NCBI RefSeq assembly: GCF_916618955.1
Contig: NZ_OU745390.1
Span: 3,286,001 to 3,350,000, forward strand
Length of the DNA stretch: 64,000 bases
Direction of reading: 5' to 3'
From: Pseudomonas sp. Marseille-Q3773
GTDB taxonomy: Bacteria; Pseudomonadota; Gammaproteobacteria; Pseudomonadales; Pseudomonadaceae
Both the position numbers and the translations under genes were made by a program. Shown piece after piece: positions 1-8,998 of the stretch (its first letter is position 1; each line of letters starts with the position of its first letter). The notes beneath the pieces were generated by a model, which saw only the letters and a list, made by a program, of their open reading frames with translations, made no database searches and was not told the DNA's origin.

Positions 1-1
1 G

Positions 2-1108
2 ATCACCGAACGGCGCCTCGGCCTGCCCGGCGAGCGCTGCCTGGGTGCCTATGTGCTTGACCGCAATACCGGCGAAGTCGACACCTTCGGCGCGCGCTTC
101 ACCGTGCTGGCCACGGGTGGCGCAGCCAAGGTCTACCTGTACACCAGTAACCCCGATGGTGCCTGCGGCGACGGTATCGCCATGGCCTGGCGGGCCGGTT
201 GCCGGGTGGCGAACCTGGAATTCAATCAGTTCCACCCGACCTGCCTGTACCACCCGCAAGCCAAGAGTTTCCTGATCACCGAAGCCCTGCGCGGCGAAGG
301 CGCCCTGCTGCGCCTGCCCAATGGCGAGCGCTTCATGCCACGCTTCGACCCTCGCGAAGAGCTGGCCCCGCGTGACATCGTGGCCCGCGCCATCGACCAT
401 GAGATGAAGCGCCTGGGTGTGGACTGCGTCTACCTGGACATTACCCACAAGCCGGCCGACTTCATCAAAAGCCACTTCCCTACCGTGTATGAGCGCTGCC
501 TGACCTTTGGCATCGACATCACCCGCCAGCCGATCCCGGTGGTACCGGCGGCGCACTACACCTGTGGCGGGGTCATGGTGGACGACCGCGGCCACACCGA
601 TGTGCCGGGGCTGTATGCCATCGGCGAAACCAGCTTCACCGGCCTGCACGGCGCCAACCGCATGGCCAGCAATTCGCTGCTGGAGTGCTTCGTCTATGGC
701 CGTGCTGCCGCGGCCGACATCCAGGCGCACCTGGATGAGGTGGACATGCCCAAGGCCCTGCCCGGCTGGGACGCCAGCCAGGTCACCGACTCGGACGAAG
801 ACGTCATCATCGCGCACAACTGGGATGAATTGCGGCGCTTCATGTGGGACTACGTCGGCATCGTGCGCACCAGCAAGCGCCTGCAGCGGGCCCAGCACCG
901 CATTCGTCTGCTACTGGACGAAATCGACGAGTTCTACAGCAACTACAAAGTCAGCCGCGACCTGATCGAGCTGCGCAACCTGGCGCAGGTGGCCGAGCTG
1001 ATGATCCTTTCGGCCATGCAGCGCAAGGAAAGCCGCGGGCTGCATTACACACTGGATTACCCGGGGATGCTGGCCGAGGCCAAGGACACCATCCTCAACC
1101 CAGCCTGA
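2..1108 (+). CDS. nadB: L-aspartate oxidase, 3' part
   Basis: The gene enters from the left edge; 368 residues are visible. L-aspartate oxidase is the FAD enzyme that oxidises aspartate to iminoaspartate, the first step of de novo NAD synthesis in the cytoplasm. The visible part holds the FAD-binding run ATGGAAKVY, the FHPT segment, the RGEGA loop, and the C-terminal family signature [32 protein letters not shown] helical C-terminal domain follows and the gene ends with TGA. The family is about 535 residues, so roughly 165 N-terminal residues, including the first dinucleotide-binding loop, lie outside the window. A REP-like stem-loop follows and separates it from the convergent ygfX. Confidence 0.97.
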   Translation: MTERRLGLPGERCLGAYVLDRNTGEVDTFGARFTVLATGGAAKVYLYTSNPDGACGDGIAMAWRAGCRVANLEFNQFHPTCLYHPQAKSFLITEALRGEGALLRLPNGERFMPRFDPREELAPRDIVARAIDHEMKRLGVDCVYLDITHKPADFIKSHFPTVYERCLTFGIDITRQPIPVVPAAHYTCGGVMVDDRGHTDVPGLYAIGETSFTGLHGANRMASNSLLECFVYGRAAAADIQAHLDEVDMPKALPGWDASQVTDSDEDVIIAHNWDELRRFMWDYVGIVRTSKRLQRAQHRIRLLLDEIDEFYSNYKVSRDLIELRNLAQVAELMILSAMQRKESRGLHYTLDYPGMLAEAKDTILNPA

Positions 1109-1166
1109 GATCGGCTTCGCCTTCTTCGCGGGCTCGCCCGCGAAAGAAGCCTACTCGGCCCCGATC
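1109..1166. repeat. REP-like stem-loop between convergent genes
   Basis: An inner hairpin at 1121-1149 pairs TTCGCGGG with CCCGCGAA. An outer GATCGG (1109-1114) pairs with CCGATC (1161-1166). It sits between the stop codons of nadB and ygfX and could end transcription from both sides. The TTCGCGGG core recurs elsewhere in the window (about 3.83, 38.05 and 46.58 kb), as expected for P. putida REP elements. Confidence 0.75.
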
Positions 1167-1624
1167 TATGCCCGGCTGATATCGGCCCACCGCCGCCGGC
1201 TGAACTTCAACCGCACCCGCAAGCGCCGGTGTTCATCAGCCCCCAGCGCATCCCGCGGCACGCACTGGCTCTCCCCCAACCATTGCCCCGCCCGCTCGAA
1301 GCGCAGCACCACCAGCGCAGGCAACGCCACGCTGTCCCGGCACAACCGCACCGGCTGCCAGCCACGGGCACGGCTGAACACGCGCCAGCCGCGCGCATCA
1401 CGGCGCAGGCCAGTCACGGCATGCTCATGGGTCAGCAGGATACGTCGCGGGATGGCCCAGCCAGCATGGGCGATACCGGTGGCGACGACGGCAAGGGCCT
1501 GCCACCCGGGCAGCGGGCTCGCCCAAACGGCGAGCCATGCCAGCACCTGGCAAACCAGGTAGGCCGTCAGCAGCCGGCGCGAGCCGTGCCAGCGGCACTC
1601 GAAACACTCACTTGGGCTGGACAC
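1166..1624 (-). CDS. ygfX: YgfX-family membrane protein (CptA-like)
   Basis: A 152-residue protein with two hydrophobic helices near the N-terminus (about residues 17-36 and 40-58), followed by a soluble part rich in Arg and Trp. This architecture and its position directly after sdhE match the YgfX/CptA family, small inner-membrane proteins encoded with SdhE in gamma-proteobacteria. E. coli YgfX has been described as the toxin partner of CptB/SdhE, but that role is disputed. The start is GTG at 1624, inside the last codons of sdhE, so the two genes overlap by 17 bp and are probably translationally coupled. Sequence identity in this family is low, so the call rests partly on context. Confidence 0.75.
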   Translation of the reverse strand: MSSPSECFECRWHGSRRLLTAYLVCQVLAWLAVWASPLPGWQALAVVATGIAHAGWAIPRRILLTHEHAVTGLRRDARGWRVFSRARGWQPVRLCRDSVALPALVVLRFERAGQWLGESQCVPRDALGADEHRRLRVRLKFSRRRWADISRA

Positions 1625-1862
1625 GGTCCAGGATGATGCGGACCATGCGCTGCAGCTCCGGGTCTTCAGACTCGGTGCGCTCCATGAACCAGCCGAACAT
1701 GTCCTGATCTTCGCAGCTCAACAGACGCACATAGAGTTCGCGGTCAGCCTGGTTGAGCGTGGGGTAGACTTCCTGGGTGAAAGGTACCAGCAGGACGTCC
1801 AGTTCCAGCATGCCGCGGCGGCTGTGCCAGAAAAGCCGGTTGAGTTCAGTTTGTTCGACCAT
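1608..1862 (-). CDS. sdhE: FAD assembly factor SdhE
   Basis: An 84-residue protein with the SdhE/YgfY signature RGMLELD; the RGxxE motif is at residues 16-20. In this family the motif contacts the flavoprotein subunit of succinate dehydrogenase and promotes covalent FAD attachment. A longer reading is open upstream, but the ATG at 1860-1862 has a strong GAGGAGG ribosome site six bases before it and gives the usual family length. The ygfX gene overlaps its 3' end, and ygfZ is transcribed away from it. The neighbouring nadB is another flavoprotein of the same structural superfamily, which may be coincidence. Confidence 0.93.
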   Translation of the reverse strand: MVEQTELNRLFWHSRRGMLELDVLLVPFTQEVYPTLNQADRELYVRLLSCEDQDMFGWFMERTESEDPELQRMVRIILDRVQPK

Positions 1863-1996
1863 GGGGCCCTCCTCGAATGGCCCGCCAGTATACAGCCAGG
1901 CGAGCGAAGCGACACCGGGCGTTGGTCTAGTCACCTACCTATTTTGTTACCGGCGTTCTATGATGGCCGCCAGTCTTTAAGCCACCGCGATGACCC

Positions 1997-2938
1997 ATGG
2001 CCGATTCCGCTTTCTTCTGCCCCCTGTCCCACGAGGGCATCCTCGCCGTCCGCGGCTCCGATGCAGGCAAGTTCCTGCAAGGCCAGCTGACCTGCAACAT
2101 CAACTACCTCAGCCCGGAACACGCCAGCCTCGGCGCCCGCTGCATGGTCAAGGGGCGCATGCAGTCAAGCTTCCGCATCCTGCCCGAAGGCAATGGCTAC
2201 CTGCTGGCCATGGCCAGCGAGTTGCTCGAACCCCAGTTGGCTGACCTGAAGAAATACGCCGTGTTTTCCAAGGCCACACTGACCGATGAAAGTGCCGCCT
2301 GGGCACGCTTCGGCCTGCAGGGTGGCGAAACGGCATTGCGGGCGCTGGGGCTCGATGTGCCCGCTGCCGCTGGCAGTACCGTTCGTCATGAAGGCCTGGT
2401 AGCTGTCGCCGTTTCCGCAGGGCGCGTGGAGCTGTGGGTGCCAGCCGACGACGCCGGCAAGGTACGCCAGGCGCTGGCCGCCGCCCTGCCCGAAGGCAGC
2501 CTCAACGACTGGCTGCTGGGGCAGATTCGTGCCGGTATCGGCCAGGTCATGGGGCCGACCCGTGAACTGTTCATTCCGCAGATGATCAACCTGCAGGCCG
2601 TCGACGGCGTCAGCTTCAAGAAAGGCTGCTACACCGGGCAGGAAATCGTCGCCCGCATGCAGTACCTGGGCAAGCTGAAGCGTCGCCAGTACCGGCTGGC
2701 CCTGGACCAGCAAGCCATTCCGGCTCCGGGTGAGGAAATTTTCTCGCCCACCCATGGTTCCTCGGTCGGTGAGGTGGTGCTTGCCGCCAGCACGGGTTCG
2801 GGCTGCGAGCTGCTCGCGGTGCTCAGCGCCGAAGCAGTGGACGATGACAACCTGCACCTGGGCAGCCTCGGCGGCCCGCGCCTGCAGGTACTGACCTTGC
2901 CCTACGAACTGGACCGCGACCGGGAAATCCAGCGCTGA
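1997..2938 (+). CDS. ygfZ: Folate-binding YgfZ protein (Fe-S cluster/tRNA modification)
   Basis: A 313-residue GcvT-like protein carrying the diagnostic KGCYTGQE motif, with its conserved Cys at about residue 211. YgfZ proteins bind tetrahydrofolate and support the repair or assembly of certain Fe-S enzymes, such as the tRNA methylthiotransferase MiaB. The N-terminus (FLQGQLTCN) also fits the family. The gene is divergent from sdhE across a 134-bp gap. ygfZ next to sdhE-ygfX is a common gamma-proteobacterial arrangement. Confidence 0.95.
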   Translation: MADSAFFCPLSHEGILAVRGSDAGKFLQGQLTCNINYLSPEHASLGARCMVKGRMQSSFRILPEGNGYLLAMASELLEPQLADLKKYAVFSKATLTDESAAWARFGLQGGETALRALGLDVPAAAGSTVRHEGLVAVAVSAGRVELWVPADDAGKVRQALAAALPEGSLNDWLLGQIRAGIGQVMGPTRELFIPQMINLQAVDGVSFKKGCYTGQEIVARMQYLGKLKRRQYRLALDQQAIPAPGEEIFSPTHGSSVGEVVLAASTGSGCELLAVLSAEAVDDDNLHLGSLGGPRLQVLTLPYELDRDREIQR

Positions 2939-2945
2939 CCAGCCT

Positions 2946-2967
2946 GCCCCGCCCCCCGTGGCGGGGC
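2946..2967. terminator. GC-rich hairpin after ygfZ
   Basis: GCCCCGCC (2946-2953) pairs perfectly with GGCGGGGC (2960-2967) around a six-base loop, seven bases after the ygfZ stop. There is no T-run, so it may be a weak terminator or an mRNA-stabilising hairpin. Confidence 0.45.
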
Positions 2968-2994
2968 CGCACCACCACCGCGGTAGACACGCCC

Positions 2995-3801
2995 ATGAAC
3001 AAGCTGGCCGAGATGGTTCAAGCACAATTGCTCGATGCCATCGAAAAGGATGACCTGGTCCTGCCGACCCTGCCCGAGGTTGCCTTGAGCATCCGCGAGG
3101 CAGCGGAAGACAGCGAAATCAGCGTAGCGGCCCTGAGCAAGGTGATCAGTCGCGATGCGGCGCTTTCAGCGCGCCTGATCAAGGTTGTCAACAGCCCGCT
3201 GCTGCGCGCGGCGGTCGAAGTCACCGACTTGCACACTGCCATCACGCGGCTGGGTATCAACTACAGCTGCAACCTGGCCATTGGCCTGGTGATCGAGCAG
3301 ATCTTCCACGCCCGCGCTCCGGCAGTTGAGCAGAAGCTTCGTGATATCTGGGCCAACAGCCTGGATGTGGCGGGTATCAGTTACGAGATCTGCCGGCGCT
3401 TCACGCAACTCAAACCCGACCAGGCCACCCTCGGCGGGCTGGTCAACCAGATTGGCGCGTTGCCAGTACTGATCTATGCCGAAGAGCACAACGAACTGCT
3501 GTCCGACCCGGTGTGCCTGCACTACGTGATCGAACACATCCAGCCAGTGCTGGGCGACAAGATCCTCAAGGCCTGGGATTTCCCGGAGCAGCTGGTCAAC
3601 CTGCCTAGCCAGGTACAGGACCTGGACCGGCAGACCGACCGGATCGACTATATCGACATCGTGCAGATAGCCCGTTGCATCAGCCAGCGCGGTCGCCACC
3701 GGCCGTTGGCGGCGCTGCCGGCGTATCGCCACCTGGGCCTGCCGTTCGGCACCGAGCTGGAGGTGGATGAACTGATCGATGCGCGGAGCATGCTGCGCTG
3801 A
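2995..3801 (+). CDS. HDOD domain protein
   Basis: A 268-residue protein that is almost entirely one HDOD domain (residues about 15-215). The usual landmarks are present: LPTLPEVAL near the start, then DAALSARLIKVVNSP and the helix-rich core with LGGLVNQIGALPVL. HDOD is an inactive relative of HD phosphohydrolases, used in signalling scaffolds for motility, biofilm or stress responses. No GGDEF, EAL or receiver domain is attached. It is followed by a REP-like hairpin and the convergent tctE. The biochemical role cannot be read from the sequence. Confidence 0.88.
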   Translation: MNKLAEMVQAQLLDAIEKDDLVLPTLPEVALSIREAAEDSEISVAALSKVISRDAALSARLIKVVNSPLLRAAVEVTDLHTAITRLGINYSCNLAIGLVIEQIFHARAPAVEQKLRDIWANSLDVAGISYEICRRFTQLKPDQATLGGLVNQIGALPVLIYAEEHNELLSDPVCLHYVIEHIQPVLGDKILKAWDFPEQLVNLPSQVQDLDRQTDRIDYIDIVQIARCISQRGRHRPLAALPAYRHLGLPFGTELEVDELIDARSMLR

Positions 3802-3814
3802 CCAGCGCCAGCCA

Positions 3815-3852
3815 GTGCCGGCCTGTTCGCGGGTGAACCTGCGAAAGGGCGG
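3815..3852. repeat. REP-like stem-loop
   Basis: TTCGCGGG (3826-3833) and CCTGCGAA (3838-3845) form a hairpin with one G-T wobble, flanked by GCC/GGGCGG. It lies between the convergent HDOD gene and tctE and matches the REP core seen elsewhere in the window. Confidence 0.6.
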
Positions 3853-3866
3853 GCACTGGCCATATA

Positions 3867-5246
3867 TCAATCGGCGATAAAGCTCACCCGCACGCGCAAC
3901 CCGCCTTTCGCACCATCATGCAGGCTCACCTGCGCCAGGTGCGCCCGGCAGATTTCACCAACGATGGCCAAGCCCAGCCCGCTGCCCTGCGCACTGCGCC
4001 GATAAAAGCGCTCAAACACTCGCTCACGCTCGGCCTCGGGAATTCCCGGTCCGTCGTCTTCCACTTCCAGCACCGCTGGCGCCAGCACCCGCAAGATCAC
4101 GTTGCCGCCCGCAGGCGTATGCGCCAGCGCATTGTCCACCAGGTTGCTCAACAGCTCGTTGAGCAGCGTCGGCTCCCCTTTCAGCCACACCGGCGCTTCG
4201 GCTTCCAGGGCCAGCGCCACCCCACGCTTGTGCGCCAGCGGGGCCATGGCCATGCCCAGTTCGCGAGCCAACTGGCTCAGGTCCAGGCGCTGCGCGCCGC
4301 CTTCGGCAATCGCCCGCGCACCGTTCTCGACCCGTGCCAGCGACAACAGCTGGTTGGCCAGATGGGTCAGCCGATCGGTACCCTGGGCCGCGGATTCCAA
4401 GGTCTGCCGCCATTCCTGTGGCTCCGATGAACGCAAGCCCAGCTCGACCCGGGCCTTGAGCGCAGCCAATGGCGTGCGCAATTCGTGGGCAGCGTCGGCA
4501 ATGAATTGCGCCTGCCGCTCGAACTGGCCGCGCAAGCGCTCGGTGAAGTGGTTCAAGGCCCGTACCAGCGGGCCGAGTTCATGTTGCACCTGCACCACCG
4601 GCAACGCCCGCAGGTCGTCGGGCTGGCGCTCTTCCACCGCCGTACGCAAGCGCTCCAGTGGCCGCAGCGCGGCGCTCACGGCAAACCACACCAGCACCAG
4701 CGCACCCAGTGCCAGCATGCCCAGGCGCAACAGGGTGTCGGCCATCAGGCCACGGGCCATGCGCACCCGGGCTTCCTCGGTCTCGGCCACGCGGATTTCC
4801 GCCATGCCGTTCATGTTGGGCTCGCTCACCGGCTTCAACAGGCTGACCACGCGCACGTCCTGGCCCAGGTAAGTGGCGTTATAGAACCGCGCAAGTGCCG
4901 GGTAGTCATCGGTTCGCGGCGTGCCCGGCGGCGGCGCAGGCAGGTTCTCGTAGCCGGAGATCAGCCGCTGCTGGATGTCCAGCACCTGGTAGTAGATGCG
5001 CCCGGCACTGTCGTAGGCGAAGGTGTCCAGGGCCACGTACGGCACGTCCGCGCTGAGCGAGCCGTCGCGCTGGGACAGGCCAGCGGCAATGGTCCGCGCC
5101 GAGGCCAGCAAGGTGCGGTCATAGGCCGTGTCGGCGGCCTCGCGGCCATTCCAGTAGGCGCTCAGGCCGCTGGCCAGCATCAGCACCACCAGCAGCAAGG
5201 CCAGGTTGCCGAGCAAGCGCCCGCGCAGGCTGCCGTTGTCACGCAT
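3867..5246 (-). CDS. tctE: Sensor histidine kinase TctE
   Basis: A 460-residue membrane sensor kinase. A transmembrane helix at about residues 11-31 precedes a periplasmic domain of roughly 120 residues. A second helix (LGMLALGALVLVWFAVSAAL), a HAMP-like linker, the H-box HELRTPL with phospho-acceptor His near residue 254, the N-box (NLVDNALAHTPAG) and the G-boxes (DDGPGIP, GSGLGLAIV) follow. The ATG at 5246 overlaps the tctD stop by eight bases, which argues for coupling and against the longer upstream reading. Homologous TctE kinases sense citrate or related tricarboxylates, and the opdH-tctCBA genes lie just across the intergenic region. The ligand is inferred from this context. Confidence 0.88.
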   Translation of the reverse strand: MRDNGSLRGRLLGNLALLLVVLMLASGLSAYWNGREAADTAYDRTLLASARTIAAGLSQRDGSLSADVPYVALDTFAYDSAGRIYYQVLDIQQRLISGYENLPAPPPGTPRTDDYPALARFYNATYLGQDVRVVSLLKPVSEPNMNGMAEIRVAETEEARVRMARGLMADTLLRLGMLALGALVLVWFAVSAALRPLERLRTAVEERQPDDLRALPVVQVQHELGPLVRALNHFTERLRGQFERQAQFIADAAHELRTPLAALKARVELGLRSSEPQEWRQTLESAAQGTDRLTHLANQLLSLARVENGARAIAEGGAQRLDLSQLARELGMAMAPLAHKRGVALALEAEAPVWLKGEPTLLNELLSNLVDNALAHTPAGGNVILRVLAPAVLEVEDDGPGIPEAERERVFERFYRRSAQGSGLGLAIVGEICRAHLAQVSLHDGAKGGLRVRVSFIAD

Positions 5247-5910
5247 CGCGGTGCTCAAGCAAGTAGCCCAGGCCGCGGAAAGTGACGATGGCAACCGGGT
5301 GACCGTCGAGCTTCTTGCGCAGGCGGTGGATATAGATCTCGATGGCGTCGGGGCTGGCCTCTTCGTCGAGGCCGAACACCTGGGCGGCCAGTTGCTCCTT
5401 GCTCATCACCCGCCCCGGGCGCGCGATCAACGCTTCCAGCACACTCTGTTCGCGCGAAGTCAGGGTCAGGTTGTCGCCGCCCAGGGCGAAGCGCCGGGTG
5501 TCCAGGTCGTACACCAGCGGCCCGCAGCGTTGCTGGCGCTCGCCGCCGAGCACGCTGCGGCGCAGCAGGGCCTTGACCCGGGCTTCCAGCTCGGTCAGCT
5601 CGAACGGCTTGGCCAGGTAGTCGTCGGCGCCCAGGTTCAGGCCGTGGACACGGTCCTTGACGTCGCTGCGCGCGGTCAGCATCAGCACTGGCAAGGTCTT
5701 GCCGCGGCCGCGCAGGCGCGCCAGCACCTCGAAACCGTCCATGCGTGGCAGGCCGACGTCCAGCACGGCCACGGCATATTCCTCGCTGGCCAAGGCCAGG
5801 TCGGCGGCCACGCCGTCGTGCAGCACGTCGACGGTGAGGCCATGGCTCTTCAAGGCCTGGGCCACGCTTTCGGCCAGTTGCAGGTGGTCTTCGACCAGCA
5901 GCACACGCAT
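5239..5910 (-). CDS. tctD: OmpR-family response regulator TctD
   Basis: A 223-residue regulator with an N-terminal receiver (acidic pair E7/D8, phospho-acceptor D51 in AVAVLDVGLP, T79, and K101 in LAKPF) and a C-terminal winged helix (about residues 130-220, ending EIYIHRLRKKL..TFRGLGYLL). It forms a pair with tctE and is divergent from opdH. TctD-type regulators activate tricarboxylate uptake genes in Pseudomonas and Salmonella. The GAAAGGTT repeats at 5986-6017 are the obvious candidate binding sites. Confidence 0.9.
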   Translation of the reverse strand: MRVLLVEDHLQLAESVAQALKSHGLTVDVLHDGVAADLALASEEYAVAVLDVGLPRMDGFEVLARLRGRGKTLPVLMLTARSDVKDRVHGLNLGADDYLAKPFELTELEARVKALLRRSVLGGERQQRCGPLVYDLDTRRFALGGDNLTLTSREQSVLEALIARPGRVMSKEQLAAQVFGLDEEASPDAIEIYIHRLRKKLDGHPVAIVTFRGLGYLLEHRDA

Positions 5911-5985
5911 CGGATTCTCCCTGCTCGGGTGGGGCGGTGGCGCGGAGTGTACCGCTGTCGGCAGGCCTGTGAAGCCCTGTCGACA

Positions 5986-6017
5986 AACCTTTCACGCTGA
6001 AAGGTTAGCGAAAGGTT
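5986..6017 (+). promoter_or_regulatory. Candidate TctD operator upstream of opdH
   Basis: AACCTTTC (5986-5993) faces GAAAGGTT (5999-6006) as a perfect inverted repeat with a five-base spacer. GAAAGGTT then recurs at 6010-6017, giving direct repeats exactly 11 bp apart. OmpR-family regulators commonly bind tandem direct repeats one helical turn apart. The site lies between the divergent tctD and opdH starts. Assignment to TctD is inferred from position. Confidence 0.6.
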
Positions 6018-6109
6018 GATTACCTAGCATCGCACCACGGTCGCCCTTCGCGCCGAACAAAGCACCAGCAAGGTGCAACCAATAAGAACAATAATCGGAG
6101 CCAACAGTG

Positions 6110-7399
6110 ATGCTGTCATTGCAGCCGCAGGCGTTCGCGCCTACCCGTTCCTTTGCCGCACGCCCCTCTGCCATCGCCAGCGCCCTTGCGCTTGCCGGTG
6201 TCGCCCCGATCAGCCAGGCCGCCTTCTTCGAAGACAGCACGGCAACCTTCGAAACCCGCAACATGTACTTCAACCGCGACTTCCGCGACGGCACCAGCGC
6301 GCAGCAATCCAAGCGCGACGAATGGGCCCAGGGCTTCATTGTCAACTTCGAGTCCGGCTATACCGATGGCACCGTAGGCTTCGGCCTGGATGCGCTGGGC
6401 ATGCTCGGCATCAAGCTCGACTCCAGTCCCGACCGCACCGATACCGGCCTGCTGCCCACCCATGACGACGGCAAGGCTGCCGACGAGTATTCCAAGCTGG
6501 GCCTGACCGGCAAGGTGAAGGTATCGCAGAGCGAACTGAAGATCGGCACCCTGATCCCGGAATTGCCGACCCTGCAACCCAACGACGGGCGCATCCTGCC
6601 GCAAACCTTCGAAGGTGGCCTGCTCACCTCGAAGGAGATCAAGGGCCTGACCTTCACCGGCGGCCGCCTGGACAAGGCCAAGGACCGCAACGACACCAAC
6701 TGGGAAGACCTGGCCCTGAACAACAAGAACGGCCGCTTCGGTGGCTCGTTCAGCGCCGATAATCTGGACCTGGCCGGCCTCGACTACCAGTTCACCGATC
6801 GCATCACCGGCAGCTACCACTTCGCCCAGCTGGATGACATCTACCGTCAGCATTTCATCGGCCTGCTCGCCACCCAGCCATGGGGCCCGGGCACCTTCGG
6901 CGCCGACCTGCGCCTGGCCGTGAGCGATGATGCCGGTGCCGCCAAGGCCGGCAACATCGACAACACCACCCTCAACGGCATGCTCAGCTACGCCCTGGGT
7001 GGGCACAAGGTCAGCGCCGCCTGGCAGCAGCTGTCCGGCGACAGTGCCTTCCCTTACATCGATGGCGCCGACCCGTACCTGGTCAACTTCGTCCAGATCA
7101 ACGACTTCGCCAACGCCGACGAGCGTTCCTGGCAGGCGCGCTACGACTACAACTTCGCCGCGCTCGGCGTGCCCGGCCTGACCTTCATGACCCGCTACAT
7201 CAGCGGTGACAATGTCAGCCGCGCCGCGGGTGGCGAGGGCAAGGAATGGGAACGCGATACCGAAATGAAGTACGTGGTACAAAGCGGCCCGTTGAAAAAC
7301 GTCGCCGTACGCCTGCGCAACGCCACCTTCCGCTCCAATTTCGCCCGTGATGCCGACGAAGTCCGGCTGCTGGTGAGCTACAGCGTGGCGCTGTGGTAA
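6110..7399 (+). CDS. opdH: OprD-family porin, probably tricarboxylate-specific OpdH
   Basis: A 429-residue outer-membrane porin. The signal peptide ends at about ISQA|AFFED, and the mature protein has the OprD-family opening (ETRNMYFNRDFRD...W.QGF) and many alternating aromatic beta-strands. A GTG codon lies immediately before the ATG at 6110; the ATG has a CGGAG ribosome site at better spacing. Its position between tctED and tctCBA matches OpdH, the cis-aconitate/tricarboxylate channel of P. aeruginosa. Substrate specificity is inferred from the cluster. Confidence 0.88.
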   Translation: MLSLQPQAFAPTRSFAARPSAIASALALAGVAPISQAAFFEDSTATFETRNMYFNRDFRDGTSAQQSKRDEWAQGFIVNFESGYTDGTVGFGLDALGMLGIKLDSSPDRTDTGLLPTHDDGKAADEYSKLGLTGKVKVSQSELKIGTLIPELPTLQPNDGRILPQTFEGGLLTSKEIKGLTFTGGRLDKAKDRNDTNWEDLALNNKNGRFGGSFSADNLDLAGLDYQFTDRITGSYHFAQLDDIYRQHFIGLLATQPWGPGTFGADLRLAVSDDAGAAKAGNIDNTTLNGMLSYALGGHKVSAAWQQLSGDSAFPYIDGADPYLVNFVQINDFANADERSWQARYDYNFAALGVPGLTFMTRYISGDNVSRAAGGEGKEWERDTEMKYVVQSGPLKNVAVRLRNATFRSNFARDADEVRLLVSYSVALW

Positions 7400-7459
7400 G
7401 CCGATCGCGCCAACCCAACAGCGGTAAACCGATAACAACAACGCTTACGGAGATAACCG

Positions 7460-8440
7460 ATGACCTTTTCACTGCGCCGCCTCGTCCTCGCTACCGGCTG
7501 CCTGCTGCTGGCCGGCAATGCCCTCGCTGGCGAACCGAAACGCCCTGAATGCATCGCCCCCGCCTCACCCGGCGGCGGCTTCGACCTGACCTGCAAACTG
7601 GTGCAAAGCGCCCTGGTGGAGGAAAAGATCCTCAGCAAGCCGATGCGCGTCACCTACATGCCAGGTGGTGTCGGCGCAGTGGCCTACAACGCCGTGGTAG
7701 CCCAACGGCCGGCCGATGCCGGGACCCTGGTCGCCTGGTCCAGCGGCTCGTTGCTGAACCTGGCCCAGGGCAAGTTCGGCCGGTTCGATGAAAACGCGGT
7801 GAAATGGCTGGCTGCCGTCGGCACCAGCTACGGCGCCATCGCGGTGAAGAGCGACTCGCCCTACAAGACCCTCGATGACCTGGTCACGGCGCTGAAGAAA
7901 GACCCGAGCAAGGTGGTGATCGGCTCGGGCGGTACCGTTGGCAGCCAGGACTGGATGCAGACCGCGTTGATCGCCAAGGCGGCGGGCATCAACCCGCGCG
8001 ACCTGCGCTACGTGGCCCTGGAAGGCGGTGGCGAAATCGCCACGGCGCTGCTGGGCGGGCACATCCAGGTGGGCTCGACCGACATCTCCGACTCGATGCC
8101 ACACATCCAGAGCGGCAACATGCGCATTCTCGCGGTGTTCTCGGAAAACCGCCTGGACGAGCCCGAGATGAAAGACATCCCCACCGCCAGGGAACAGGGC
8201 TACGACATCGTCTGGCCTGTGGTGCGTGGTTTCTACCTCGGGCCGAAGGTGAGCGACGAAGACTACGCCTGGTGGAAGCAGTCTTTCGACAAGATGCTGG
8301 CCTCGGAAGACTTCGCCAAGCTGCGTGACCAGCGCGAGTTGTTCCCGTTCGCCATGACCGGCGAAGAGCTGGACGTTTATGTGAAGAAGCAGGTGGCTGA
8401 CTACAAGACCCTGGCCAAGGAATTCGGCCTGATTCAGTAA
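7460..8440 (+). CDS. tctC: Tripartite tricarboxylate transporter substrate-binding protein TctC
   Basis: A 326-residue periplasmic solute-binding protein. A signal peptide (cut near ALA|GEPK) is followed by the TctC/Bug fold with the PASPGGGFDLTCK loop, which in this family helps hold the carboxylate ligand, and by SGGTVGSQDW and ALLGGHIQVGSTD. It delivers citrate-like compounds to the TctA-TctB membrane complex. It is the first gene after opdH, with a 60-bp gap, and a stem-loop separates it from tctB. Confidence 0.93.
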   Translation: MTFSLRRLVLATGCLLLAGNALAGEPKRPECIAPASPGGGFDLTCKLVQSALVEEKILSKPMRVTYMPGGVGAVAYNAVVAQRPADAGTLVAWSSGSLLNLAQGKFGRFDENAVKWLAAVGTSYGAIAVKSDSPYKTLDDLVTALKKDPSKVVIGSGGTVGSQDWMQTALIAKAAGINPRDLRYVALEGGGEIATALLGGHIQVGSTDISDSMPHIQSGNMRILAVFSENRLDEPEMKDIPTAREQGYDIVWPVVRGFYLGPKVSDEDYAWWKQSFDKMLASEDFAKLRDQRELFPFAMTGEELDVYVKKQVADYKTLAKEFGLIQ

Positions 8441-8450
8441 CACGCCAACA

Positions 8451-8496
8451 CCGCTCCTTGCAGGAGCGGCCTTGTGTCGCGAAAGGCCGCTCTTGC
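8451..8496. repeat. Intra-operon stem-loops between tctC and tctB
   Basis: Two overlapping hairpins are present. CCGCTCCT (8451-8458) pairs with AGGAGCGG (8462-8469), and GCGGCCTT (8466-8473) pairs with AAGGCCGC (8483-8490), so they are mutually exclusive. A REP-type element here could protect the 3' end of the tctC mRNA and raise binding-protein levels over the membrane subunits, a common pattern in transporter operons. Confidence 0.6.
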
Positions 8497-8536
8497 AGAG
8501 GATCTGCGTCTTGCCGAAAAACCAGAGGATTCCCCG

Positions 8537-8995
8537 ATGATCCTGCAACGCATCTTCGCCCTGGCCCTGCTGGCGGTGTGTGCCGCCCTGGCCGTGATGG
8601 CCTGGCCCTACCAGGCGGCGTTTTCCTATGAACCGGTGGGCCCGCGCGCCTATCCGCTGCTGATGCTCGGCCTGATGGGCCTGGGCCTGCTGTACCTGGT
8701 GTTCCGCCCAACGCCCATCGTGCGCAAGGACGACGAGCCGGAACTGGACCGCGAAACCCTGACCAAGATCAGCGTCTGCGTCGGCCTGCTGATCGTGTTC
8801 GCGAGCACCTTCGAAGCCCTGGGCTTCATCCTCAGCAGCATCCTGATCGGCGTGCCCATGGCGCGTCTGTACGGCGGCCGCTGGTTGCACAGTTTCATCG
8901 TGGTGGCAGGCATGAGCCTGTTCCTCTACTGGCTGTTCGACCGCGTGATGGACGTGCCCCTGCCCCTTGGCCTGCTGAGCGTACTGGAGAACTGA
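8537..8995 (+). CDS. tctB: Tripartite tricarboxylate transporter small membrane subunit TctB
   Basis: A 152-residue protein with four hydrophobic segments, the TctB layout. The ATG at 8537 has an AGAGGA ribosome site and follows the intergenic hairpins; a longer upstream reading through the hairpins is unlikely. TctB proteins are poorly conserved and are identified here by size, topology and place between tctC and tctA. tctA starts three bases after its stop. Confidence 0.88.
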   Translation: MILQRIFALALLAVCAALAVMAWPYQAAFSYEPVGPRAYPLLMLGLMGLGLLYLVFRPTPIVRKDDEPELDRETLTKISVCVGLLIVFASTFEALGFILSSILIGVPMARLYGGRWLHSFIVVAGMSLFLYWLFDRVMDVPLPLGLLSVLEN

Positions 8996-8998
8996 CAC

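Noticed and set aside
1944..1964. TTGTTA and TATGAT as a promoter for ygfZ
   Set aside because: The two hexamers are only nine bases apart, too close for a sigma-70 -35/-10 pair.
6116..7441. Minus-strand frame opposite opdH
   Set aside because: Antisense to a clear porin gene with signal peptide and family motifs.
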